In this document: positions 49,759 through 58,363 of the stretch, one piece after another | Position numbering within the stretch: the first letter of the stretch is position 1 | How the letters are laid out: every line of letters starts with the position of its first letter | NCBI GenBank assembly: GCA_958295885.1 | Contig: OY282380.1 | Span: 992,001-1,056,000 of the forward strand | DNA: 64,000 bases | Direction: 5' to 3' | Source of the DNA: Arenicellales bacterium | GTDB lineage: Bacteria; Pseudomonadota; Gammaproteobacteria; Arenicellales; JAJDZL01 | Notes under the pieces: generated by a model | Seen by the model: the letters and a program-made list of their open reading frames with translations, nothing else | Database searches by the model: none | What the model was told of the DNA's origin: nothing | Made by a program: the position numbers and the translations under genes

Positions 49759-49929
49759 CAAACTGACCGGGCCGGAAACTGACTTGAACCGGCGATTCAA
49801 TGATTGGCGGTGACTGACCTGCCGTCGCACGCTGAACAGGTCTGCCTGTCATTATTGATTCAAAAGCGATTCGGACCGACTGTTGCGAAGCGCTGAGATT
49901 GAATTTCATCGAGAGAACCACTCGTTGAG

Positions 49930-50559
49930 AACTCGGAATGCGGCGTGTGACTGTAGATGTGTGCTTGAGAAGAGACGCCCGAAAAACCAGACAATACGCA
50001 GTTGGCAGAATCGAGGCGGTGAAAGACGCTCGGTATTGAGTTCTGTTCGCAAGCGCCGTTTCAACAATGATCGGTCAATTGCCCGCCGCCTGCCCAGAAA
50101 CAACGGCGATGTCATCTGCCACCAACTTCCACCCAACGCTTCGAGTTTGCTCAAGGCCTGCCGAGAAGGTTTTCGAGTGCCGATTGCTGCAATCGATCTT
50201 GAGTGTGCCAACTCCCAGCAACCTTGGTAATAGAACAATTCTGCCGGATGTGCGGCGTCCCTTAATTTTTCTGGATACTCAGCGGTACCGTAGAAACAGA
50301 CCCCAACCCGACGGATTCCGGCATTTTCAAACTGCTGCCGTACGAAATTCGCTTTCTGAAGCGCCTCCGAATGGGGTGCGAAGTCTGACGGAACGCTTCC
50401 CGGATGTTGGGCAAACTTCTTGGCCAATGACCTGAATGCTGCTTCCTTTTGCAGCCATAGGCTTTCGTAGGCGCCCATTTCCAAAAACAGCGAAACAGAA
50501 TGTCTGTTGAATGCTGTGCGGATGGCATCAAGATCTGTTGGCATTTGCACTTGCTTCAT
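49930..50559 (-). pseudogene. DprA/Smf-like DNA-processing protein, frameshifted and truncated
   Basis: From ATG 50559 about 130 codons match a DprA-type protein: L-E-M-G-A-Y-E-S-L-W, then Y-P-E-K-L-R-D-A, E-L-F-Y-Y-Q-G and I-A-A-I-G-T-R-K-P-S. Near 50165 the match jumps to another frame (G-L-E-Q-T-R, then D-D-I-A-V-V-S-G-Q-A-A-G, the phosphate-binding part of the Rossmann fold). It then meets a stop and fades. The C-terminal half is missing. The N-terminal type resembles DprA proteins found away from competence genes. The segment 49759-49929 has no gene. Confidence 0.7.
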
Positions 50560-51023
50560 CCATTTTCATTCAACGACATCCTCAATTCAATCAGAGTCGA
50601 AATCGCAGGCCGAGTCATAAATCTGCAAGCAGGCACCAAAAGCACGCTACCGTAAATTCAGCTGCTACGAAATTCCGAGTTTCATTGCATCAATTCCGGC
50701 AAGCATCAAAGTTGGAACTATCACCGCGAAAATTTCGTCAGGGACAACACAATTTGGTCACTGCTCACTGCCCGCGGCAACAGTAATCTGAAATTATCAG
50801 AAGCGTGGTCCACTTTCATTGCTAAAAAAACGAGCGACATTCCGTCCCCAAATTTGCCGAAAGTACAATATTATGGTGAAATCCAAAATGTCGGAAAATC
50901 GACGGGCAGTGCGTTTAGATACATTTCCTTTCGCAAAGTTTTAATAATAACAGTCACACTACAGACAAATAAACTTGACAGCCGCCTGAACTGACTTCAA
51001 TCACTCTCGGAGAACCATTCTCT
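50560..51023. other. Intergenic region upstream of the aldehyde dehydrogenase
   Basis: No gene with recognisable features. It must hold the promoter of the aldehyde dehydrogenase and LLM oxidoreductase pair. An AT-rich tract near 50935-50970 is a plausible place, but no convincing -35/-10 pair was found. Confidence 0.35.
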
Positions 51024-52520
51024 ATGCACCACGCTGAAACGGAATATCAAATGTTAATCGATGGCGAATGGGTCCGCGCTTCTGACGGCGGCACCTTCGT
51101 CAGCTGCAACCCGTCAACCGGTAAACCATGGGCAAAAATTCCAGAGGCGACCGAGGATGATGTAAACAGAGCGGTAGAGGCGGCCCATAAAGCATTCAGC
51201 GAAGGTCCATGGGCGACGATGTCTCCGTCTTACCGCGGACGCTGCCTGAATCGCTTAGCAGATTTATTGGTTGAACATTCCGAAGCTCTCGGTGAAATTG
51301 AATGCATTGACACTGGAAAAATGTTCGTGGAAACAAAGTGGCAGGCAAAGTATGTTGCTGATTACTATTACTTCTTCGGAGGATGCGCCGACAAGGTCAA
51401 CGGTGACACATTTCCCATCGATAAGCCTGACATGTTTGTGTTTACTCGTCGCGAGCCGCTAGGAGTTGTCGCAGCTGTTGTTCCATGGAACTCTCAGTTG
51501 TTCCTAAGCGCGATCAAGATCGGCCCGGCGTTGGCGGCGGGAAATTCGATCGTTCTGAAAACATCAGAGTGCGCGCCGGCGACCCTGCTTAAATTTGGTG
51601 AATTGATTGAACAGGCGGGAATTCCACCAGGAGTCGTCAACATCCTTTCCGGACACGGAAATCCTTGCGGTCAAACTCTGACCTCACACCCAAAAGTGGC
51701 CCGAATCGCGTTTACCGGCGGTCCTGCGGCAGCTCAGCACATCATTAGAAATTCAGCGAACAATTTCGCCGAGGTTTCTCTAGAGTTAGGCGGTAAATCT
51801 CCGTTTATTGTGTTCGATGACGTAGACATCGACAGCGCAGTCAATGGATTGCTGGGAGCAATTTTCGGTGCGTCCGGTCAAAGCTGTGTCGCTGCATCGA
51901 GGCTGTACCTGCAGGAAACCATCGCGGATGAATTTTTAGCTCGAATGATTGAGCAGGCAGAAACCATCATCATCGGCGATCCTATGGCAGAGGAAACTCA
52001 GATGGGTCCGTTGTGCACTATGGCACAAGTTGAAAAAATAGAACGTGAAGTGGCCGGCGCGCTGGCGCAGGGCGGAGAACTGCTATTCGGAGGAAAGCGG
52101 CCGGATCATTTGGCCGACCAACTTCAGGGTTATTTCTTTGAACCTACCATCATCGCCTGTCCGCGACAAGACTTAAGCATCGTCGATACCGAACTTTTCG
52201 GGCCTGTTCTGAGCGTGCTCCGCTTCAAAGATGAAGAAGAAGTCGTTCGTAAGGCGAATGAATCAAAGCATGGACTGGCAGCTGGAATTTTCACCCGCGA
52301 TGGCGCTCGTTCGCTAAGAATGGTGAACAAGATTCGTGCCGGAATCATTTGGACCAATACTTACCGAGCAATTTCACCCCTCGCTGAGACGGGTGGATTC
52401 AAGCATTCGGGTTATGGTAGAGAAGCAGGCTTTCAGGCAATTTACGACTACACTCGTCCCAAAACGGTTTGGATGAACACCTCAAGCGCGCCGTTGGAAA
52501 GTCAGTTTGTAATTCGTTGA
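51024..52520 (+). CDS. NAD(P)-dependent aldehyde dehydrogenase
   Basis: A 498-residue ALDH-superfamily enzyme. Motifs are V-V-P-W-N-S-Q (cofactor site near 160), F-T-G-G-P-A-A-A-Q, the catalytic glutamate in L-E-L-G-G-K-S-P, the catalytic cysteine in G-Q-S-C-V-A-A-S-R near 290, and E-L-F-G-P-V-L. The C-terminal part has G-G-F-K-H-S-G-Y-G-R-E. It resembles betaine/gamma-aminobutyraldehyde-type dehydrogenases, but the substrate is uncertain. It precedes an LLM flavoprotein by 31 bp, a pairing that suggests oxidation of an aldehyde released by the monooxygenase. Confidence 0.9.
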   Translation: MHHAETEYQMLIDGEWVRASDGGTFVSCNPSTGKPWAKIPEATEDDVNRAVEAAHKAFSEGPWATMSPSYRGRCLNRLADLLVEHSEALGEIECIDTGKMFVETKWQAKYVADYYYFFGGCADKVNGDTFPIDKPDMFVFTRREPLGVVAAVVPWNSQLFLSAIKIGPALAAGNSIVLKTSECAPATLLKFGELIEQAGIPPGVVNILSGHGNPCGQTLTSHPKVARIAFTGGPAAAQHIIRNSANNFAEVSLELGGKSPFIVFDDVDIDSAVNGLLGAIFGASGQSCVAASRLYLQETIADEFLARMIEQAETIIIGDPMAEETQMGPLCTMAQVEKIEREVAGALAQGGELLFGGKRPDHLADQLQGYFFEPTIIACPRQDLSIVDTELFGPVLSVLRFKDEEEVVRKANESKHGLAAGIFTRDGARSLRMVNKIRAGIIWTNTYRAISPLAETGGFKHSGYGREAGFQAIYDYTRPKTVWMNTSSAPLESQFVIR

Positions 52521-52551
52521 CATCCACATCCACATTTAGGTTACACCCATC

Positions 52552-53589
52552 ATGAAATTTCAACTTGCGATAAATCTTGAACGCATCAGCGATCAGGATG
52601 ATATGAGAGAAGTCGCGCGTCATACCCTGGAAATGGTCCAAATCGCTGACCGAGGCGGTTTCAACATTGTATGGGCAGCAGAACATCATGCTCTGGAGAT
52701 GACGATTGCGCCAAACCCGTTTCAACTTCTTGCGTGGTTCGCAGGGCATACCAACGAGATCCGTCTGGGCACTGCAGTGGTCGTCGCTGCATACTGGAAT
52801 CCGATTAAACTGGCTGGTGAAGCTGCATTAGCGGATTTGATCAGTGGCGGACGGCTGGAATTTGGGATTGGGTCCGGCGCCTATCAGCGAGAATTTGACC
52901 GCATTCGCCCCGGATTAAAGCAGCCCGATGCCTACCGGTACGTACACGAAATTCTGCCGGTTCTTAAAGAGTTATGGAAGGGAGACTATGAGCACAACGG
53001 TGAATTCTGGTCTTTTCCAACTGCGACTTCGGTGCCGAAGCCACTGCAGAAACCACATCCGCCGATTTGGATTGCAGCGAGAGCCCCCGTCACGTTTGAT
53101 TACGCGGTGGAGAACGGCTGCAATCTTCTGAGCTGGCCGCTGTTGAATTCGTTTGCTGAAGTTGAGTTGTACAAATCTCGACTTGAGACTTCCCTAAACA
53201 AGCATCATGGAGCCTCAAGACCGAAGTTTGCTGTTATGCGTCATACGTCGGTATACGACAGCACATCGGAACGCGATGCCGTAATTGTCGCAATTAAGAA
53301 AACGATGGCCATGTTTTCGAATTTATTTTTTAATTTAGACGATGTAATCAATGGATTTCCGCGACAGATTCCATTGAGTGAACTCGCAGAAGCGAAGCAG
53401 TATGACCCTCAAGCGATGGAACAAAACCTGATGATGGGATCCCCTGATGAGGTAATTCAAAAATTGAAACAGTATGAGTCATTGGGAGTTGACGAGTTCG
53501 TCTACCTAGCGAGCATGGGGCTTGATCGCAGGCAGCAGAAAAAATCTCTAAAACTATTCTGTGATGAAGTGATTCCAGAATTCAAGTAA
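52552..53589 (+). CDS. LLM-class flavin-dependent oxidoreductase
   Basis: A 345-residue bacterial luciferase-like TIM-barrel flavoprotein. The start M-K-F-Q-L-A-I-N-L-E-R is followed by G-G-F-N-I-V-W-A-A-E-H-H, N-E-I-R-L-G-T-A-V-V, I-S-G-G-R-L-E-F-G-I-G-S-G and P-P-I-W-I-A-A-R-A. It uses reduced flavin (F420 is less likely in this lineage) to oxygenate a small organic compound. It forms a two-gene unit with the aldehyde dehydrogenase. Confidence 0.88.
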   Translation: MKFQLAINLERISDQDDMREVARHTLEMVQIADRGGFNIVWAAEHHALEMTIAPNPFQLLAWFAGHTNEIRLGTAVVVAAYWNPIKLAGEAALADLISGGRLEFGIGSGAYQREFDRIRPGLKQPDAYRYVHEILPVLKELWKGDYEHNGEFWSFPTATSVPKPLQKPHPPIWIAARAPVTFDYAVENGCNLLSWPLLNSFAEVELYKSRLETSLNKHHGASRPKFAVMRHTSVYDSTSERDAVIVAIKKTMAMFSNLFFNLDDVINGFPRQIPLSELAEAKQYDPQAMEQNLMMGSPDEVIQKLKQYESLGVDEFVYLASMGLDRRQQKKSLKLFCDEVIPEFK

Positions 53590-54139
53590 ATCAAGAAAGC
53601 AATTTTTCACAGATGGTCGCGGATCAGTCGCTTCGAAGAAAATTGTTTGTGCTCGGCTATTTATGAACGGGAACTGCTCGCAATTTATTCGGTAAAGCAA
53701 GCGAAAGTGATCGTGTTCGTCCATGGCTTGATCCTAACCCGCCAAACATCTTGGACTTACGCGACTGCATTTCCAAGATCTTTCGAGAATGAGCTTACGA
53801 TTTAATAAGTCACAGTGAAAGCCACCCAACCATAACCAACCCATCACTAGATGCTATCGCTAAGCAATAGAAATCGGAATTTAGTCGAATATTAGTATTT
53901 ATTAACTTCCACATATAACGTACTGATTAAGAACATTTAAGTATCACGGTAGCAGAAAAAAGCTGTCCTGTAGTTGACTTCCAATCCTCATTTGAGCTTT
54001 GGTTCATTCCTAAAAAGAGATTTAAGCTAGGCTGTATGGGAGTCTCACCGACATATCCACCAATGTTCTTGAGATGATCGCAAGGCAGACTATATCTGTT
54101 TGATTGAATTGACCTCCTTCGACTTCTAAGTTTTTAATA
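53590..54139. other. Intergenic region with no supported gene
   Basis: About 550 bp of AT-rich sequence between the LLM gene and a decayed group II intron. No frame, repeat or terminator could be supported. Confidence 0.4.
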
Positions 54140-55009
54140 ATTATTTGTGATTTCGGCCGAGTAAGCGGGGTCGTTACCGGGCCCCGCTCCTCACAGACCC
54201 CAGCGTGCGCGATTGACGCACTGGGTTCCTCATGCAACAGTTTCGCTCAAAAGACGCCAATTGAGCGCACAACCCGAGCAAAAGGCAACAGATAATTGCG
54301 CAGTACAAACTGCATCTATAATCCCTGCCGTCAGCCACTTGTCAATCATGCACCGAATCACGCCATCTTTGATCCGCAGGTCAAGAATCTCGCCGAAGCG
54401 ATGGTGCGCAATACTACGAAATATTTCGAGATGTTCGCATCCGTCACCCAACGCTGGCGTTCATGCCTGCTCGGCTATCCATTGTTGTTTCGTCAACGTG
54501 TTTATGAGTCTCTGTGTACTCTCCATCGTTTCCCACCAATGGCTCTGTAGACACGACGCCCCGCTTTCCTCGGACGGGTCCCGATGGACTCGGTTCCCCG
54601 CCGTCATCAGTACTATCAGAGCGCTACGACTGCCTGCATTTCGTCCTTTCGGCTTATTGATTCGCCAGCCAGTACCATCGTAGTCTGCCGTCTTTGTGTG
54701 TTCCGCCTGCGCGCTCCCGACGCACCGCAGACCATGCGACGGGCCGGGGACTTTTCTGGTCCGACTCCCCTTGGGCCGGATACCCTGTCCGATGGAAAAT
54801 ACAGGCTCTCTCAGGTTTCCTGGCAACCCTTCCCGCGATTTTGCGTCGTTCCAGCGACCCCGGACGGCCTTGCAACACCTCGCCACTCGCGGTGTTACAA
54901 GTGCTGCTCCCAGCTAGTTAACACTGAAAGCGCCATCGATAGAGATTTCGAGGCTCAATAGGACGCTTCATCGCCCGCTGTGTACGCTTCACGACAGCCT
55001 TTGCCGCAC
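54140..55009 (-). mobile_element. Shrunken group II intron with most of its RT gene deleted
   Basis: The minus strand starts GTGCGGC at 55009 and runs through a long structured leader. It keeps only a short, frame-broken RT piece: I-A-H-H-R-F-G-E-I-L-D-L-R-I-K-D-G-V-I, then M-I-D-K-W-L-T-A-G-I-I. Near 54185-54235 it has a domain-V-like hairpin with arms CCCAGTGCG and CGCACGCTGGG. The hairpin begins GGAACCC where an AGC triad is expected, so catalysis is doubtful. Between leader and hairpin only about 250 bp of the usual RT gene survive. Confidence 0.6.
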
Positions 55010-55149
55010 AGGAGTCGAACCCGTTGGGTTGCGATGAGTGGTTTCAACGATTTCATTATTTCATAGCATTCCCCAATTCCAGGACTTGTCCTGACGCAAT
55101 AACTACCCGCCCCTAATCGGGTAGGCTAGTTCTTGAGGATATTAATTTT

Positions 55150-55540
55150 AGATAATTTTATTTTCATTGGTCGAGCATTTCCACCGTTTTGGAGATGAGT
55201 GTGATTTGCATCGCGGAAAGCGAGTTGCAGCCTTGACAGGACAGTGACTGCAGGCAGCTGGAAATATGGTAGTAGGCTTGAGCGTGAGTGACGTTTCGAA
55301 AGGTTCCGGATAATTTTTGCTTGACTTTCGCCATTCGAATATCGCGCTCGCTGCGATAGTTGGTGAACAGCACCTCGCGGCGCTTTGCAAAGCGTAGAAT
55401 CTAGTCCTTGTAATCGACGAACGCAAGCAGCAGTTTTTTCGACTCGGATTGGGGGCGGAGCTTTTTTGCTTTTACGCGGCGGACGCTCGGGCAACTTCTT
55501 TTTATTACCTTCAATGAGGATTGCGCGGCAACGCCTGCTC
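55150..55540 (-). pseudogene. C-terminal remnant of an IS66 transposase
   Basis: Frame-shifted pieces read L-L-L-A-F-V-D-Y-K-D, a stop, then L-R-F-A-K-R-R-E-V-L-F-T-N, followed by S-E-R-D-I-R-M-A-K-V-K-Q-K-L-S-G-T-F-R. That is the last catalytic-glutamate block of IS66 TnpC (usually N-N-x-A-E-R-D-L-R-M). It differs from the TnpC at 44504, so it is a separate, older insertion. Confidence 0.65.
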
Positions 55541-55769
55541 ACCTTTTCGAAGCGCGTTTCTTACAGCATTTTGGTTCAGCATCGGCTGCTTCCTGGCAAG
55601 TGTCAAGCAGCAGCCGGCGCATCCTGATCACCCAGTTGTGATGGTTCGCCTACTCGATGTATTTCAGATTCCGAAACAAGCGAGCGTCACACAGACTGTG
55701 ATCGCATCGGTCGTATTTGAAAATATGTCACCCAGCAGCCGTGCGCTAGTTCAAACGGATACTCGCAAC

Positions 55770-55955
55770 TGAACTGATCGATGGCGAGGCGTCTGCATCA
55801 ATGCCGATATTGTCTTACTTCGGCGGCTTTCTGCCACCCCCGAGATGCGACTCGAGGTAGATCGAATGAGGCGGCATCAGCGCAATGATCGCCTGATGCA
55901 GCCCGGCCGAGGCCTTGGGTCCCAAATATGCGTTCCCATCAATGCTTGGCGTAGA
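55770..55955 (-). pseudogene. N-terminal remnant of a D12-class DNA adenine methylase
   Basis: The minus strand reads Y-L-G-P-K-A-S-A-G-L-H-Q-A-I-I-A-L-M-P-P-H, then Y-L-E-S-H-L-G-G-G and, after a stop, N-I-G-I-D-A-D. This matches the S-adenosylmethionine-binding start of phage- and IS-borne Dam-like enzymes (usually Y-I-E-x-F-L-G-G-G). The DPPY catalytic motif is absent. It is decayed. Confidence 0.5.
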
Positions 55956-56579
55956 TTCAGAACTATACGCATAAGATAGACAATCAGCGCTCCAATGTCA
56001 AGACAGTTACAAACATGGCTTCGCTTCACCTGACTCAACCAGATCACAATGCCTGAACCCGTTTGATTCGGCGGCGACGAAACTCAGCCTGTCAAGACTG
56101 AATGAGATAGGGGGTGAGTAATTACATTTATATTAATAATAGGAATATTATCAATGATAACTTTCCGATAATAGGTAAATAAGAAGAAAATGTTCGAATT
56201 TGTACGCAATCCAGATTTGCGCGGACGGTGGTGCCGGTAATCTTGGCTGCGAACTGTCGTAGGCTCCGCGCACTGCTGCAGGAACGCGAGCGAAAAAACG
56301 CCAACGGGCAGCCTAAGCTCGCCTGCCTGCTTCTTTAGGCAGCTCCGAAAGTGGAGCTAGAGGTACGACTGTACCCCTGATCGGCGAATTCGCCACGGTG
56401 CAGGATCGGCCCCAGAATTTCCGCCCGAACTGCCCAAAACAACATCGTTAGCAAGTTTTCAAGCTGATAATTTCGATCTGGCACACCTGAAATTTTCTGG
56501 AAATCAGCTTTTTCAGACAGAGGCACCACGTATCAGTAGTCGCGCAGCCAGTATTAAACCAAGGCGTAAAAATTTGTAT
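55956..56579. other. Intergenic debris with no supported gene
   Basis: A stretch of more than 600 bp downstream of the AbiE pair. The short frames near 56335-56530 have no recognisable domain. No repeat ends were identified. Confidence 0.35.
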
Positions 56580-57590
56580 TCAGGACAAACAGTTCACCTG
56601 ACTTTCAATCGCCTTAACGTGTTCAATGAGCTCTTCAAAATTTGAAGCGGCGTCATTCAACATGCCGGCTGAGCGCATCTTCAAGTAATCAGACTGCAGG
56701 CCTTGCATATCATCTCTATCAGGGATTAATCGCAGTTTTCCATCCAAGCAATCGTCATAGTGAGAGTAGCTGGCATTGAAGAAAAGTTTCTTGTGCTGGA
56801 TGACATTCTCTAAAAGAGAGCGGTCATTGATGGCTTTTCCACCAAGTTTGTGTTTGCAAAGGCAAACGACATCATACCAATGCCGGGATAGTCTTTCTGG
56901 ATTGGTAGATAAACGATGTCTGTTGCATTCGACGTGAATCAGGGTGGCTTTCTCCCAGAATGTTCGTGAAGGGGAAAGAACTGTTACAGTTGCGGAAGGG
57001 TAATCGATTTCAGGAATCACGTCGGCAATTTCGGGACTAATCGTGTGTTGCTCATTAGGATCGATAACGTTGCGGCCTCCGAACTCCAGAAGAATTTCAC
57101 TTTCAAGGTAGTCATCCGCATCTTCGACTGCAGACGGATAACTGAACCAAACTTTCTCGCCACTATCTTCGGATCGGATTTTGTGCTGGACGCTATCAGC
57201 GAACATTTCGGACGCTTTTGCAAGAGCCGGTATGACAACATCCTGAGTATAGCTATTAACGAATGTTTTCAAGCGGTCGCTGAATTTCCCGATCTTGGTT
57301 TTACTGATACCCGAAGCGAAAGGGTCAAAATCTTTATCGAATTCTCGGTAATCAAGAGTGATATCTACATCTTCCGAAAAGCGATCAATGATACCGTAAA
57401 CCTTTGATAGGGATGTGCCGCCCTTGAAGGCCATTGGGTGGCGGTCAGGAATGGAGAAGAGGACCTGCAAAACCCGGCAGAGCCAAATATCTTTCTCGAG
57501 TATTGCAGCCTTGCACCCCAACTTGGCAGCCGCCGTCTGAAGGATTTCCCTTTGCTCCCGTGCTTCCAGTAATAGAAAAGGTTCACCCAT
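56580..57590 (-). CDS. abiEii: AbiEii-type nucleotidyltransferase toxin
   Basis: A 336-residue protein. The start ATG 57590 (M-G-E-P-F-L-L-L) lies ten bases after the antitoxin stop, while an earlier ATG would lie inside the antitoxin gene. The DNA polymerase-beta-like site is F-K-G-G-T-S-L-S-K-V-Y near residue 54, with the metal aspartates in R-F-S-E-D-V-D-I-T-L about 20 residues on. The later part has F-W-E-K-A-T-L-I-H and R-H-W-Y-D-V. AbiEii toxins add nucleotides to cellular RNA and cause abortive infection or dormancy. No frameshift or stop was seen. Confidence 0.88.
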   Translation of the reverse strand: MGEPFLLLEAREQREILQTAAAKLGCKAAILEKDIWLCRVLQVLFSIPDRHPMAFKGGTSLSKVYGIIDRFSEDVDITLDYREFDKDFDPFASGISKTKIGKFSDRLKTFVNSYTQDVVIPALAKASEMFADSVQHKIRSEDSGEKVWFSYPSAVEDADDYLESEILLEFGGRNVIDPNEQHTISPEIADVIPEIDYPSATVTVLSPSRTFWEKATLIHVECNRHRLSTNPERLSRHWYDVVCLCKHKLGGKAINDRSLLENVIQHKKLFFNASYSHYDDCLDGKLRLIPDRDDMQGLQSDYLKMRSAGMLNDAASNFEELIEHVKAIESQVNCLS

Positions 57591-57600
57591 GAAGAGAAAT

Positions 57601-58188
57601 TTAAGCGAATCTGTAGAGTGCAGCTGCCATCCACGCAGGTATGTCGGCGGACCTGAGCGTTTCAAACTCTTCTGCACTAAGGCCTGACCTGATCTTGGAG
57701 ACCACCTCCGCGTTCACGTTGTCCTTACCAAGATACCAAAGGGCAGAAAGCGCAAGACCCGTCTTCTCTCCCGCAAATTGAAGTCGACGCTGATTCGATG
57801 TATGTATCATTTTGACAGTGATGTTGCCAATCGTGATCAAGCGGCTTGAAGCACTCGTGTGAAATACGTGCACTACAGGCACCTGAGTACTGAGCTTGAA
57901 ACGCCTCGCAGCTTCTGCGCCATGCACCTGGATAGTTTCATGATTGTCCCTGGCAATGATCTTCACCACTTCGGTAATTCCCGGCATGACATCCCCAACG
58001 AAGCGGTTTTTTTTGGGGCGAACAAATACACCACGAGCAAGGCGTTTGACTTCACCTTCTGCAACCAAACGCGAGAGCGTTCGACTGACGGCTCCGCGCG
58101 ACCCATACTTCAGAAAGCGCGAGTTTGTAAACGGCTTGCCCTTTGGCAATTTCCGCAGATCGGTTCGAATAGCTTTTGCGGCATTCAT
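57601..58188 (-). CDS. abiEi: AbiEi-type antitoxin (DUF6088 family)
   Basis: A 195-residue protein. The N-terminal winged-helix domain reads F-T-N-S-R-F-L-K-Y-G-S-R-G-A-V-S-R-T-L-S-R-L-V-A-E-G-E-V, then R-L-A-R-G-V-F-V-R-P. The C-terminal domain is the usual AbiEi-like fold with I-I-A-R-D-N-H-E-T-I-Q-V-H-G. It is preceded by AAGGA seven bases before ATG 58188. AbiE antitoxins do not bind the toxin stably (type IV); they repress their own promoter, and the repeats just upstream fit this. Confidence 0.88.
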   Translation of the reverse strand: MNAAKAIRTDLRKLPKGKPFTNSRFLKYGSRGAVSRTLSRLVAEGEVKRLARGVFVRPKKNRFVGDVMPGITEVVKIIARDNHETIQVHGAEAARRFKLSTQVPVVHVFHTSASSRLITIGNITVKMIHTSNQRRLQFAGEKTGLALSALWYLGKDNVNAEVVSKIRSGLSAEEFETLRSADIPAWMAAALYRFA

Positions 58189-58198
58189 CAGATATCCT

Positions 58199-58240
58199 TA
58201 TTTTGTCTAAAAATATAGCAGTTTTACAGACAAAATACAA
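58199..58240 (-). promoter_or_regulatory. abiE promoter with an inverted-repeat operator
   Basis: On the minus strand a -35 TTGTAT (58240-58235) and a -10 TATATT (58217-58212) are 17 bp apart. A 10-bp perfect inverted repeat TATTTTGTCT/AGACAAAATA occupies 58199-58208 and 58228-58237, flanking the -10. Binding of the antitoxin's winged helix there would block transcription, as known for AbiEi. Confidence 0.7.
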
Positions 58241-58363
58241 AAGAAAAATTCAAATGAGGCAGTTGCGCTGTAGAGGTTTTCACGACAATTTGGAGTAGAT
58301 CGAATCTTAAAAAAAACGGTATGAGTCACTCACAATCGTTCATTTGACGGCTTATTTTACGAA

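Noticed and set aside
54990..55045. tRNA-like T-arm (GGGTTCGACTCC on the minus strand)
   Set aside because: No acceptor stem, D arm or anticodon arm can be built around it; it lies at the 5' edge of the shrunken intron and is probably a chance match or exon-binding region.
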